Positions 1 through 8,458 of a stretch of DNA of 64,000 nucleotides are shown piece after piece. Below the pieces are notes generated by a model. The model did not search any database, was not told where the DNA came from, and saw only the letters and a program-made list of their open reading frames with translations. The stretch is from JAHDHW01 sp963793295 (GTDB lineage Bacteria > Bacteroidota > Bacteroidia > Chitinophagales > Saprospiraceae): assembly GCA_963793295.1 (NCBI GenBank), contig CAWBZX010000040.1:124001-188000 (forward strand), in the 5' to 3' direction. Position 1 is the first letter of the stretch. Each line of letters begins with the position of its first letter. Both the position numbers and the translations under genes were made by a program.

Positions 1-9
1 TCCAGGACC

Positions 10-996
10 TTAGTTGATTAAATTTTTGAATTTTTCAAGCGCTTTTCCACTTAAAAGAGATTCTGATGCTTCGGCGATAGATTCTTCCATTGTTTGCTTC
101 GAATTGATGCAATTAATAGCCACACCCGCATTAGCGGTAATAACATCAACTTGAGCAGCAGTACCTTTTCCTTGCAGAACATCAACAAAGATCTTCGCTG
201 CTGCTTCTACAGTATCTCCTCCTCGCAGATCGTTGGGGGTAAGTTTTGGCTTTCCAATTTCAGTTGGTGAAAAAGTATGCTCTCCGGAATTATTTCGTAA
301 TTTAAAATCACCAGTCAGCGATATTTCATCATATCCATCCAAAGCATAAACAATTGAAAATTGACGCTGCGTTTGTTGAAAAATATATTCATACAATCGA
401 CATAATTCTAAATTAAAAACACCCAACAATTGATACTTTGGCTGACCCGGATTAACCAAAGGTCCAAGCATATTGAAAAACGTTTTTACACCCAGTTGAC
501 GTCGAATTGGAGCCACGGTTTTCATAGCAGGATGAAAAAGTGGCGCATGAAAAAAACAGATATTTGCCTGATCAAGCTGTCGTTTCAAAGCATCCACATC
601 ATTGGTGAACTCATAGCCCAAGTATTCCAAAACATTGGAAGAACCACAAGCAGAGCTTACGCCATAATTACCATGTTTGGTCACTTTATAACCTGCTCCC
701 GCCACGACAAAAGATGAAATCGTTGAAATATTGAACGTATTTTTTCCATCCCCTCCAGTTCCAACAATATCAATGCTTTCCGTTCCCTCTAAATCAACCG
801 GAAGGCAAAGCTCCAGCAACGCGTCCCGAAACCCCTGCAACTCCTCAACCGAAATCGCTCGCATGAGATATACCGTCATAAAAGCCGCAATCTGAGATTC
901 ATTGTACTGGTTATTGGAAATATTAACCAATATCTCTCGCGCTTCTGTGCGGCTTAGCTTCTTATGTTCAAAAAGTCTTGAAAGTATCGTTTTCAT
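10..996 (-). CDS. trpD: Anthranilate phosphoribosyltransferase
   Basis: Transfers phosphoribose from PRPP to anthranilate in tryptophan synthesis; cytosolic, 328 aa, full family length. Visible landmarks are the glycine-rich PRPP loop GTGGDGKNTFNIST (from residue 79), KHGNYGVSS (107-115) and DEISLTG (223-229). It starts at an ATG and ends just inside the window. It is third in a trpE-trpG-trpD run and is separated from trpG by 75 bases of low-complexity sequence rich in GATTG and GTTAG. The remaining trp genes would be expected beyond the left edge (inference). Expression should follow the attenuator in front of trpE. Confidence 0.97.
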   Translation of the reverse strand: MKTILSRLFEHKKLSRTEAREILVNISNNQYNESQIAAFMTVYLMRAISVEELQGFRDALLELCLPVDLEGTESIDIVGTGGDGKNTFNISTISSFVVAGAGYKVTKHGNYGVSSACGSSNVLEYLGYEFTNDVDALKRQLDQANICFFHAPLFHPAMKTVAPIRRQLGVKTFFNMLGPLVNPGQPKYQLLGVFNLELCRLYEYIFQQTQRQFSIVYALDGYDEISLTGDFKLRNNSGEHTFSPTEIGKPKLTPNDLRGGDTVEAAAKIFVDVLQGKGTAAQVDVITANAGVAINCINSKQTMEESIAEASESLLSGKALEKFKNLIN

Positions 997-1071
997 GTTT
1001 GATTGAGTTATTGGTTGATTAGGTTTTTGAGTTAGGAGATTATTGATTTGGTTACTCTTTTTCTTATTTTT

Positions 1072-1689
1072 CTAACTTCTTAACCCACTAACCTTCTCAC
1101 TTCTGGCTTGAACTTTAAAGGCGTTTTCTAAAAAATTTTTGAGTATCTCTTTTCCATTTTCAGTCATGATTGATTCCGGATGAAACTGAACGCCTGAAAC
1201 GTTGAACTTTTGATGCCTGACCGCCATGATTTCGCCTTCAGAATCTTCTGCCGTTATTTGTAATTCATTTGGAAAATCTTTTTTATCCACAACCCAGGAA
1301 TGATATCTTCCGACGATAAATGTGGAAGGCATGTTTTGAAAAAGAGGATCGTTTTCTTCGATAATTTCAATTGGCGTTGCTATTCCATGAAATACCTTTT
1401 TGAGGTTACGTAATTTTCCACCAAAAGCTTCACCAATCGCCTGCATTCCCAAACAAACTCCAAATATTGATTTTGTCAATGCGTATTTTTTTATCAAATC
1501 GGGCATAATGCCAGCGTCTTTTGGAATTCCAGGGCCTGGAGAAAGAACGATTATATCAAAAGCATCAACAGCTTCAAGAGTGATTTCATCATTGCGAAAT
1601 ACCTCAATCGGGAGTTCACTAATTTCCTTGAGGTATTGCACCAAATTGTAGGTAAAAGAATCGTAGTTGTCTAAAACTAAAATGCGCAT
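1072..1689 (-). CDS. trpG: Anthranilate synthase component II (glutamine amidotransferase)
   Basis: Class I glutamine amidotransferase subunit, 205 aa, that releases ammonia from glutamine for TrpE. The triad is visible: nucleophile Cys79 in GVCLGMQ, and His170 and Glu172 in FHPES. The oxyanion-type PGPGIP segment lies near residues 51-56. The ATG start lies one base after the trpE stop codon, so the two are almost certainly translated from one message and probably coupled. In some bacteria this subunit also serves folate synthesis as PabA; the trp context makes TrpG the better name. Confidence 0.96.
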   Translation of the reverse strand: MRILVLDNYDSFTYNLVQYLKEISELPIEVFRNDEITLEAVDAFDIIVLSPGPGIPKDAGIMPDLIKKYALTKSIFGVCLGMQAIGEAFGGKLRNLKKVFHGIATPIEIIEENDPLFQNMPSTFIVGRYHSWVVDKKDFPNELQITAEDSEGEIMAVRHQKFNVSGVQFHPESIMTENGKEILKNFLENAFKVQARSEKVSGLRS

Positions 1690-1690
1690 A

Positions 1691-3124
1691 TTAAATTTTT
1701 TCAGCTTCCTTCAATGCTTTTTTTAAAGCACCCAATTTATTATTTACTTCCTGAAGTTCGTTTTCTTCATTACTCGCTGCTACGATTCCGGCTCCTGCCT
1801 GATAGCTGAGCATATTTTGTGTACTCAGGAAGGAACGGATCACAATGGCCTGATTCATTTCTCCATTAAAACCAATATATCCAATGGCTCCTCCGTAAAA
1901 ATTACGACTGTCTTTTTCATATTGATTGATGAGTTGAATCGCTTTATATTTTGGTGCTCCGCTAAGCGTTCCAGCCGGAAAGGTATCTCCAAACACGCGG
2001 ATCGGATTGGTCTCTGGATTCAATTGTCCTTCCACTTTAGAAACTAAATGGATGACATGACTAAAAAACTGAACCTCTTTTAGTTCTTTTACATAAACTT
2101 TTTCGGCATGTTTTCCCAGATCATTTCTGGCTAAATCAACGAGCATAATATGTTCCGCATTTTCTTTAGGATCTTCCAACAGAAGTTGCGCATTTTTACT
2201 ATCCTCTTCATCATCTCCTGTTCTGCGATAGGTCCCTGCGATAGGATTTACGCTGGCAATATGATCTTTGATCACCATTTGGGCTTCTGGTGAAGACCCA
2301 AATATTTTATAATTTCCATAATCAAAATAGAAGAGATAGGGTGAAGGATTAACCGATCGTAAAACGCGATACACATTAAATTCGTCCCCCTGAAATTGTT
2401 GGGAATACCGTCTGGAAAACACAATTTGAAAAACATCTCCTAATTGGCAATGCATTTTTCCTGCAGTCACTAAAGCTTTAAATTCTTCATCCGTCAAATT
2501 GCTTTGCTCTTCGCCACTACGCTTAAAATGGTATATTCCATAACTCTGATTATTGATCAAACTTTCTATCTTTTCAATCGTGTTTTCTTCTCCTTGCAAG
2601 CTGTTTTGAATAATGTATAACTCATCCTTAAAATGGTTGATCGCGATTACATATTTATAAAGGCTGTAATTGATATCCGGAAGGTCATTTGATCGTTTTG
2701 AAGGATCAAATTTCAAGGAATCAAAATACTGAACAGCATCAAAACCAGTATGCCCGAAAAAACCATTGATCCCTTTATAGTTTGTGCTGTTTTCTACTTC
2801 GAATTGATTGATAAATTCATAAAATGAATCGATCACATTTTCACCTGAGGTAATTGTTTCTTCAAGCTGTTCTCCATCAGGCAGGGTTCGAAACATCTTT
2901 CCATGCTGTACTTTGAAAGTCGCGATGGGTTCGACAGCAATAAATGAAAAACAGTTTTCCATACTGCGAAAATCCGTACTTTCCAATAATACTGAGCCGG
3001 CAAAATGATCCCTTAATTTCAAATAAATGCTAACCGGAGTATAGGTATCAGCCAGCAGTTTTTTAGTGTGAATGGTTATTTTCACTTTTTCTTTTATCTG
3101 AAAAGTGGGATTTATAGGTTGCAT
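1691..3124 (-). CDS. trpE: Anthranilate synthase component I
   Basis: Converts chorismate and ammonia to anthranilate, the first committed step of tryptophan synthesis. The chorismate-binding core is clear: SPEAQMV, PIAGTYRRTGDDEED, EHIMLVDLARNDLGKHA and FPAGTLSGAPK. An N-terminal LLEST motif matches the tryptophan feedback site of TrpE (family knowledge). The frame is open to a GTG at 3163, but the first in-frame ATG, at 3124, gives 477 aa beginning MQPINPTF and is the preferred start. Directly upstream lie a strong terminator hairpin and a Trp-rich leader peptide, so expression should be attenuated when tryptophan is plentiful. Confidence 0.95.
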   Translation of the reverse strand: MQPINPTFQIKEKVKITIHTKKLLADTYTPVSIYLKLRDHFAGSVLLESTDFRSMENCFSFIAVEPIATFKVQHGKMFRTLPDGEQLEETITSGENVIDSFYEFINQFEVENSTNYKGINGFFGHTGFDAVQYFDSLKFDPSKRSNDLPDINYSLYKYVIAINHFKDELYIIQNSLQGEENTIEKIESLINNQSYGIYHFKRSGEEQSNLTDEEFKALVTAGKMHCQLGDVFQIVFSRRYSQQFQGDEFNVYRVLRSVNPSPYLFYFDYGNYKIFGSSPEAQMVIKDHIASVNPIAGTYRRTGDDEEDSKNAQLLLEDPKENAEHIMLVDLARNDLGKHAEKVYVKELKEVQFFSHVIHLVSKVEGQLNPETNPIRVFGDTFPAGTLSGAPKYKAIQLINQYEKDSRNFYGGAIGYIGFNGEMNQAIVIRSFLSTQNMLSYQAGAGIVAASNEENELQEVNNKLGALKKALKEAEKI

Positions 3125-3207
3125 ATTAATTATAGTTTCATTTTTTTGTTTCAACGTGGTCACCTTAAATCAGTTTCATTAAAAGACGTTTCATATAAAA
3201 AGGATAA

Positions 3208-3253
3208 ATATCAAAAGCGGCTTGCCGAGTATTCGACAAGCCGCTTTTGATAT
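3208..3253 (-). terminator. trp operon attenuator terminator
   Basis: A perfect inverted repeat has 17-base arms at 3208-3224 and 3237-3253 around a 12-base loop (3225-3236). The stem contains the GC-rich core AAGCGGCTTG. On the minus strand it is followed by a U-rich stretch (TTTATCCTTTTTAT). It sits between the Trp-codon leader peptide and trpE, the position of an attenuator. The bases ATTCG (plus-strand 3296-3300) could pair with CGAAT in the loop (3231-3235), but the full antiterminator was not resolved by eye. Confidence 0.85.
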
Positions 3254-3277
3254 TGGATCATACCATTAATCGTGAGG

Positions 3278-3346
3278 CTATCTTACCCGGGATTCCGAAT
3301 CAGTATTGTGCCACCACCAAAAATTTGTATGCCCTTTAAAGTTCAT
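3278..3346 (-). CDS. trpL: trp operon leader peptide
   Basis: A 22-codon reading frame starts with ATG at 3346 and ends with TAG at 3278-3280. Codons 10-12 are three consecutive TGG codons (plus strand 3311-3319), giving the core NFWWWHNT, and the peptide ends ESRVR. Tryptophan codons are rare, so a triple run just ahead of a terminator and trpE is the hallmark of ribosome-mediated attenuation. A ribosome stalled at these codons for lack of charged Trp-tRNA would favour readthrough into trpE. The upstream sequence is AT-rich with no Shine-Dalgarno, as usual in Bacteroidota. The frame is too short for ordinary gene finders. Confidence 0.85.
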   Translation of the reverse strand: MNFKGHTNFWWWHNTDSESRVR

Positions 3347-3365
3347 TTTATATATTTGATTTCAA

Positions 3366-3396
3366 CAAAAATGAAGCGTTTTATATTCTCATGCAA
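3366..3396 (-). promoter_or_regulatory. Candidate trp leader promoter
   Basis: On the minus strand TTG (3396-3394) is followed after 20 bases by CATTTTTG (3373-3366), one mismatch from the Bacteroidota -7 element TAnnTTTG. Transcription would begin about 10-15 bases before the leader peptide ATG. The match is imperfect, so this is tentative. Confidence 0.4.
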
Positions 3397-3430
3397 GTGA
3401 AAGATGTAAAAAAAGTTCAAGATTTATTTT

Positions 3431-4432
3431 TTAATGTAAGATTTTATAGACCATCTCCTTCATCAATTCTCCTTCAGGAGTATTATCGCTATCTACGCCT
3501 TTCGACTTTAAATCATACTCTTTTAAAACCGAAATGACCTTTTGCGTCTTTTTTAAATTGTAATTACGAGCCGTAGTTTTATATTCTCTAAGAAAATAGT
3601 CAGAACGTAATTTTAATGCACTTGACATTTCCCGATCAGACAGGCTACGCAAAAAATGGAGCATGTACACTTTGCTGAAATAATTGTACAAAGTTCCGGT
3701 AACCATCACCAAAGGATTCTTACGAGGATTCGCTGTAAAATACTGAATGATCCGGTTGGTTTTTAAAACATTGCGTTGACCCAAGGCTTTTTGCAATTCA
3801 AAAACATTATAATCTTTGCTGATACCGATGTTGTCCTGGATGTGCTTTTCGTTGATTGCAGTCCCTGGTGAAAGATTGATCGCTAGCTTATCGAGTTCGT
3901 TAGCAATCTTCGAAAGATCGGTTCCGAGATATTCTGCAATAAGTTGAGAAGCGTTTGGATTGATTGTCAATTTTTTACCTTTCAAATAGTCTACAATCCA
4001 ATCCGGAACCTGATTGTCATATAATTTCTTTGATTCAAAAAGGACCGCATGCGCTTTTAGGCTTTTGGCAAATTTGGTTCGTGCGTCCAGCTTTTTATAC
4101 TTATGACAAACAACCAAAATCGAAGTTGGAACTGCTTTTTCAATATATAATTGAAGATCCTGCAAGTCCTTCATATCCTGTGCCTCTTTTAAGATAATCA
4201 CTTGATGAGAAGCCATCATGGGGTAGCGACTTGCCGTATCGATCAATGTTCTGGCATCCGTATCTTTTCCATAAAATATGGTTTGATTAAAAGATTTCTC
4301 TCCTTCTGTCAAAACCTTTTCCTCAATAAAATCAGATATTGCATCGATATAAAAGGCTTCCTCTCCATGAAGGAAATATACTGGCTTGTAATCTTTCGCC
4401 TTAAGGGATTTTATGATTTCTTTGTAGGTCAA
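3431..4432 (-). CDS. holA: DNA polymerase III delta subunit
   Basis: Clamp-loader delta subunit, 333 aa, which opens the beta sliding clamp during replication. The N-terminal FLHGEEAFYIDAISDFIEEK region is the degenerate P-loop-like start typical of HolA. DLSKIANELDKLAINL and the NVFELQKALGQRN region follow the family pattern. The only credible start is a TTG at 4432: there is no in-frame ATG upstream, and the residues right after the TTG (TYKEIIKSLK) match how family members begin. It lies upstream of the trp leader on the same strand, with no convincing terminator between them. Confidence 0.9.
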   Translation of the reverse strand: MTYKEIIKSLKAKDYKPVYFLHGEEAFYIDAISDFIEEKVLTEGEKSFNQTIFYGKDTDARTLIDTASRYPMMASHQVIILKEAQDMKDLQDLQLYIEKAVPTSILVVCHKYKKLDARTKFAKSLKAHAVLFESKKLYDNQVPDWIVDYLKGKKLTINPNASQLIAEYLGTDLSKIANELDKLAINLSPGTAINEKHIQDNIGISKDYNVFELQKALGQRNVLKTNRIIQYFTANPRKNPLVMVTGTLYNYFSKVYMLHFLRSLSDREMSSALKLRSDYFLREYKTTARNYNLKKTQKVISVLKEYDLKSKGVDSDNTPEGELMKEMVYKILH

Positions 4433-4489
4433 TATTGGTAAGTTCTTATTTATGACTCGTTCATTCCGTCTGCAATATTACGAAAATGG

Positions 4490-4524
4490 AAAGACTCTTT
4501 TGAATTAAAATCAAAAGAGTCTTT
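4490..4524. terminator. Hairpin terminator downstream of the YHS gene
   Basis: Perfect 14-base arms (4490-4503 and 4511-4524) around a 7-base AT loop, with AGACTCTTTTGA as the stem core. It sits between the end of the YHS gene (minus strand) and the holA start. Short A and T runs flank it on both sides, so it may work in either direction. Confidence 0.7.
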
Positions 4525-4564
4525 CTAAAATTTAGAGGTGATTGATGTGCTTTTTACAAAATGG

Positions 4565-5032
4565 CTACTGTATTTTTGGCCAGTTCGTTTCCGCTAATTT
4601 CGAAAGATTCTCCTCATCATTAACCCATGGCACGATAGTATTCAATGGCGCTCCTTCCCAGTAATCGTTGTAAAACAAATACAATTTGCCATCATTGATT
4701 TTATAAGTTTCTGGATCAGCAGGTACTTTTTTGTTCATTTTTGCAATAGCAAATGCACAATATCCATCAAATTGAGGCAAATAATGGTCTGGATCTGCAT
4801 TGAAAGCCTTTAAGTTTTCTGCACTTGTAAAATAGTAAGTAGCTCCGTTGTACTCCGTTGAATGTGCTTTGCTGCCTCTTTGGGCAGAATAGGAAGTAAA
4901 ATAACTAACCACATCATAGCCTCCGTTTGCTACGCCATCCGCGTTTGCAAATACTTTTGAATCCTGAGCAAATGACATTGCTGATATAAATAAAAATGAT
5001 AACAAGAAACTGAATTTAATAAGCGATTTCAT
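4565..5032 (-). CDS. Secreted YHS-domain protein
   Basis: A 155-aa protein with a clear signal peptide (MKSLIKFSFLLSFLFISAMSFAQ). The mature part is YHS-like: GGYDVVSYFT, then the TYYFTSAENLKAFNADPDHYLPQF segment with its family CAFAI stretch. YHS domains often bind metal or occur in metal-handling proteins, but the exact ligand cannot be read here. It is divergent from the AraC regulator at 5189, with which it shares a 156-base intergenic region holding an inverted repeat, so regulation by that protein is likely (inference). Confidence 0.8.
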   Translation of the reverse strand: MKSLIKFSFLLSFLFISAMSFAQDSKVFANADGVANGGYDVVSYFTSYSAQRGSKAHSTEYNGATYYFTSAENLKAFNADPDHYLPQFDGYCAFAIAKMNKKVPADPETYKINDGKLYLFYNDYWEGAPLNTIVPWVNDEENLSKLAETNWPKIQ

Positions 5033-5094
5033 TTTAATGATAATTTTAATTAAATAATTTAATTTTTACAAACACAAATAAAAGTTAATTTTGT

Positions 5095-5138
5095 GTACTA
5101 AAAAGAACAAATAGTTCACATATAATAACAATTAGTAC
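5095..5138. promoter_or_regulatory. Inverted-repeat operator between YHS and AraC genes
   Basis: GTACTAA (5095-5101) and TTAGTAC (5132-5138) form a perfect 7-base inverted pair. A second pair, GAAC (5105-5108) and GTTC (5114-5117), lies inside. The flanks TTTTGT and AAAT extend the outer symmetry partly. The position between divergent genes, one of them an AraC regulator, fits an operator. Downstream, TTG followed 20 bases later by TACTTTTA near 5142-5172 is a weak promoter candidate for the regulator. Confidence 0.45.
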
Positions 5139-5188
5139 AAATAATTGTATCTATTGCAAAAACTAGATACTTTTACAAAAAAAATGAC

Positions 5189-6106
5189 ATGGATATTTTA
5201 AGCGATTTGATGAAAGCCCTCCATTTAAAAAGTGTTGTTTATTTTAAACATCATTTCTGCTCGCCTTGGGGAATGGACGCTTCCAAAAGTGCGTTTGCAC
5301 AGTTTCATGTAATTGTTCGTGGTAGATGCCTGTTGAAACTGGAAGGAACGAATCCTATCACACTTTATGGTGGAGACATGGTTTTGCTTCCACACGGTAC
5401 CCCTCATCAAATTATGGATGATTTGAAGACGAAGTGTCTACCCGGTAAACAAACCGTTGAAAAAATCATTCAAGGTGAGCAAGTTTTTGACGGAGATGAA
5501 GTAAACTCAACTTTGATTTGTGGGCATTACGAACTGGATCAATCGGTGGATCATCCTTTTTACCAAAGTCTGCCAAAACTAATTCATTTAAAAAATATAG
5601 ACCTCACTGAAACCAGTGGCCTAAACTCGATCATCAACCTTATTATTCAGGAAACGCAGTCTGACAAATTAGGTGCTACGACCGTCTCTACCAAGTTAGC
5701 CGAAGTACTTTTCATAAAAGTGATTCGTCATTATTTGGAAAGCAATTCTGACGGTAATTCCTTTCTCAATGCTTTGAAAGATCGTAAAATTCAAGAAGTT
5801 TTGAACTTGATTCATCAATCTCCGGAAGAGAATTGGTCTTTGAACAGACTTTCGAGGAAGGTCGGAATATCAAGAACTTTATTAGCAAATAAGTTTCGGG
5901 AGTTGGTAGGCGAAACACCCATGAAGTATCTTTTTAAGTGGCGTATGCAAATGGCAAAACAGTTACTCCAAAATACAGATCAAACAACGCTGGAGATTTC
6001 CTCAAATATTGGCTATCAATCCGAAACTGCTTTTAATAGGGCTTTCAAAGCTCATTTTAATTTGACGCCACATAAGTTTAAGGCAAGTTTGAAGTTTGAA
6101 GTTTGA
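5189..6106 (+). CDS. AraC-family transcriptional regulator with cupin sensor
   Basis: A 305-aa two-part regulator. The N-terminal half is a cupin-type sensor (FHVIVRGRCLLKL, then LYGGDMVLLPHGTPHQI). The C-terminal third carries the two helix-turn-helix units of AraC proteins: WSLNRLSRKVGISRTLLANKF and TTLEISSNIGYQSETAFNRAF, ending in FNLTPHKFK. It probably binds a small ligand and controls the divergent YHS gene (inference). Its last codons run into a heptamer tandem repeat (AAGTTTG), so the C-terminal tail is made of repeat sequence and may vary among strains. Confidence 0.92.
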   Translation: MDILSDLMKALHLKSVVYFKHHFCSPWGMDASKSAFAQFHVIVRGRCLLKLEGTNPITLYGGDMVLLPHGTPHQIMDDLKTKCLPGKQTVEKIIQGEQVFDGDEVNSTLICGHYELDQSVDHPFYQSLPKLIHLKNIDLTETSGLNSIINLIIQETQSDKLGATTVSTKLAEVLFIKVIRHYLESNSDGNSFLNALKDRKIQEVLNLIHQSPEENWSLNRLSRKVGISRTLLANKFRELVGETPMKYLFKWRMQMAKQLLQNTDQTTLEISSNIGYQSETAFNRAFKAHFNLTPHKFKASLKFEV

Positions 6107-6134
6107 AGTTTGAAATTGAAAAGTTTGAAGTTTG
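6085..6134. repeat. AAGTTTG heptamer tandem repeat
   Basis: Four exact copies of AAGTTTG (6085-6112), a degenerate unit, then two more copies (6121-6134). The array starts inside the last codons of the AraC gene and ends just before the stop of the convergent methyltransferase gene. Confidence 0.9.
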
Positions 6135-6138
6135 AAAA

Positions 6139-6786
6139 TTAAGTTTTTATTTTTTCGAACACCACAGTTTGCCATTCTCGATTAAAATGATTGTAAATTT
6201 TTTTGAAACCCTTCTGTGAAATAATTGATTCTATTTTTTGGGTTGGATGGACGAAAGTTCGAAAAGGATTGCCTTTTATCCACTTAATTTTTTGCTCGAA
6301 ATAATGTACAAATTTCACCCACCAAACATCTCGCGGCACTGAGTAAGCATACCATTTTTTTGCTTTCTTAACAGAATGCACTACCAACTCTTCATAATTT
6401 TCATAACAACAAATCACTTTATCCAGAGTCACTAAATCTACCGTATTTATATTTTTATGTGTTTCTAAAAAGTCGCCAACATAAGAACGGATCGCCTTTT
6501 CTAAAGACTTATGTTTGATCTCCTGTTGAAAAGCAGCATGATAGGAGACGGAATAATCACTATAAATTGCCTCAGAAATCCCTTGTTCAAATAGTTCAAA
6601 AATAACCACTCCTACCCCACTACCAATATCCAAAAGCGAGGCATCTTCAAGCTCTAACTGTTTGAGTAAATTTATCAGCGGCAAGGAGTTCTTTTTAGGT
6701 CCACTGGCATGATAATCATCTAGTTCTTCTTGAGCCAATTTTAGATCGAAATTGTCATTATAAACTTTGTTTTGGCAACAGGACAT
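6139..6786 (-). CDS. SAM-dependent class I methyltransferase
   Basis: A 215-aa soluble protein with the SAM-binding motif I LLDIGSGVGVVIFEL near residues 54-68, followed by the acidic end of strand 2 in IYSDYSV. The later VDLVTLDKVICCYENYEELV segment resembles Mg-protoporphyrin-type and other small-molecule methyltransferases. The N-terminus MSCCQNK holds two adjacent cysteines. The substrate cannot be read from sequence. It lies upstream of the hypothetical membrane gene and hemH on the same strand, but no haem link should be assumed from that. Confidence 0.8.
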   Translation of the reverse strand: MSCCQNKVYNDNFDLKLAQEELDDYHASGPKKNSLPLINLLKQLELEDASLLDIGSGVGVVIFELFEQGISEAIYSDYSVSYHAAFQQEIKHKSLEKAIRSYVGDFLETHKNINTVDLVTLDKVICCYENYEELVVHSVKKAKKWYAYSVPRDVWWVKFVHYFEQKIKWIKGNPFRTFVHPTQKIESIISQKGFKKIYNHFNREWQTVVFEKIKT

Positions 6787-6813
6787 TATTGATGTTTAAG
6801 AAAAGTAATTCAA

Positions 6814-7335
6814 CTAAACCTCGACAAACAAACCTAATAATATTAAAGCCCACCATAATATTCCAAAAACCACTAAAACGATTTGCCTTTGATTAAATCC
6901 TTCTCTTTCTATCACTCGATATTCTTCGGATTGCAACATTGCATAATTTAAGGCATTGAAGGGTGGGATTAAAAAAACAAAAGCTAAAATAGAAATTATC
7001 CACATTGGATCAGGAAGACTGGAAAGAAGATTAAATAAAACAAATGCTATAAAAAGAGCCGCGGAAGAATAATTTTTGGTGTAGCCTTTCGACTGGGCAA
7101 AAGATTGGATCCGTTCAAATAAGCCATAAAGAAAAAAAATAGAAAATATGGCCCTCATTGCAGGCATGATATCCAAATTATCTTTCTCTTGAAAAAATTT
7201 CCATGATTTGTACATCCACCAGACGCCATAAAGTCCAAGCGTTAATAGGAAAAGAAAAATAAAATTGTTTATAGCTAGGATTTCTCTTTCCTCTTGTTCA
7301 ACAAAACCTGAATCCAATAAATCGTGATCTTCCAT
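6814..7335 (-). CDS. DUF4234-like membrane protein
   Basis: A 173-aa integral membrane protein with four predicted hydrophobic helices: FIFLFLLTLGLYGVWWMY, a segment around SIFFLYGLF, the SAALFIAFVLFNLL region, and a C-terminal IVLVVFGILWWALILLGLF. The pattern LTLGLYGVWWMYKSWKFF resembles the start of DUF4234-type proteins. No function is known to me. It ends 27 bases before the methyltransferase start and could share its transcript. Confidence 0.65.
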   Translation of the reverse strand: MEDHDLLDSGFVEQEEREILAINNFIFLFLLTLGLYGVWWMYKSWKFFQEKDNLDIMPAMRAIFSIFFLYGLFERIQSFAQSKGYTKNYSSAALFIAFVLFNLLSSLPDPMWIISILAFVFLIPPFNALNYAMLQSEEYRVIEREGFNQRQIVLVVFGILWWALILLGLFVEV

Positions 7336-7432
7336 ATCTTGTGTTAATTTTCAGTTCCAAAATTATCCAATTCAGATTTTAATCCATCAACAAATATAAA
7401 TAAATTTTATTTTTTCGCTTTCTAGAAAAAAC

Positions 7433-8458
7433 TCAACTTACACTCAGTACCAGTTCTTTGACAGTTTTTATCCATTTGGGATTTTCGTTGAGACTCTCGA
7501 CAAGATCTAGTTTTTCGCCACCTTTTTCAAGGAACTCTTCGCCATATTCTTCTGATATTTCGATCGTCGTTTCCAGACAATCAGAGACAAATGCCGGGCA
7601 AAAAACCAAAAGTTTTTTATCTCCTAGCTTGGCTCGCTCTTCTATTGTTTTGCTCGTATAGGGTTGCGCCCAGGCTTCAGGACCAAGTCGCGATTGAAAG
7701 CAAATGGTATAATCTGAAGGTTTGAGCCCTAACTTTTCTGCAATCGCATGAGAAGTGCCAAAACATTGGGCAGAATAACAAAATTGATTTTTTGTTGAAA
7801 TGGTGGAACAACAATTCTCCTTAACCAAACAATGGTTACAATCGTCCGCCTTTTTTAGCTGGCGCTGCGGCAATCCGTGAAAACTAAATAAAAAATGATC
7901 GTATTCTTCGATATTATATTTACGTGCATTTTCCACAAAAACATCAATCATTTTCTCATTGTTGTAATAAGAGTTGATCATTTTTATCGTCGGAATATTT
8001 TCTTTTTTTGACATCACACGCATCACTTCCTCGTGAATACTTCCTGTGGTTGCAGAAGCATATTGCGGAAAAAGCGGCAAAACTATAATTTCAGAAACCC
8101 TTTTTGACAATAATTTATCAATAGCGGATTCAATCGAAGGGTTTTGATATCGCATCGCCAGTTCCACCTCATAGGTATCACCAAGTAATTCCTGAACGCC
8201 AGCAGCAAGCTTTTCACCATAAAATTTTAAGGGTGAACCTTCTTCCGTCCAAAGTTTTTGATACAATTTAGCTGAGCTTCCACTTCGAAAAGGGGCGATA
8301 ATTCCGCGAACCAGCAGATTTCGCGGAAGCCAGGAATAATCGATGACGCGACGGTCCAGTAGAAACTGTTTGAGGTAGCGATAAACTGCAGAACGAGTAG
8401 GTGCATCAGGAGTCCCTAAGTTGATGACAAGAACACCTTTTTTGTAGTTTGCGGACAT
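7433..8458 (-). CDS. hemH: Ferrochelatase
   Basis: Inserts ferrous iron into protoporphyrin IX, the last step of protohaem synthesis; 341 aa, full length. Landmarks are VLVINLGTPDAP at the N-terminus, the metal-binding His region SFHGLPQRQ, and CFQSRLGPEAWAQPYT. A cysteine cluster (DDCNHCLVKENCC) sits after the HGLP motif; comparable cysteines occur in some bacterial ferrochelatases. ATG start. The leader, about 150 bases, contains a hairpin with a T-run (8579-8612), so leader control of haem synthesis is possible but unproven. Confidence 0.96.
   Translation of the reverse strand: MSANYKKGVLVINLGTPDAPTRSAVYRYLKQFLLDRRVIDYSWLPRNLLVRGIIAPFRSGSSAKLYQKLWTEEGSPLKFYGEKLAAGVQELLGDTYEVELAMRYQNPSIESAIDKLLSKRVSEIIVLPLFPQYASATTGSIHEEVMRVMSKKENIPTIKMINSYYNNEKMIDVFVENARKYNIEEYDHFLFSFHGLPQRQLKKADDCNHCLVKENCCSTISTKNQFCYSAQCFGTSHAIAEKLGLKPSDYTICFQSRLGPEAWAQPYTSKTIEERAKLGDKKLLVFCPAFVSDCLETTIEISEEYGEEFLEKGGEKLDLVESLNENPKWIKTVKELVLSVS

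Noticed and set aside
6139..8458. Haem-biosynthesis operon joining the methyltransferase with hemH
   Set aside because: The methyltransferase motifs are generic and a membrane gene intervenes; same strand alone is not evidence.
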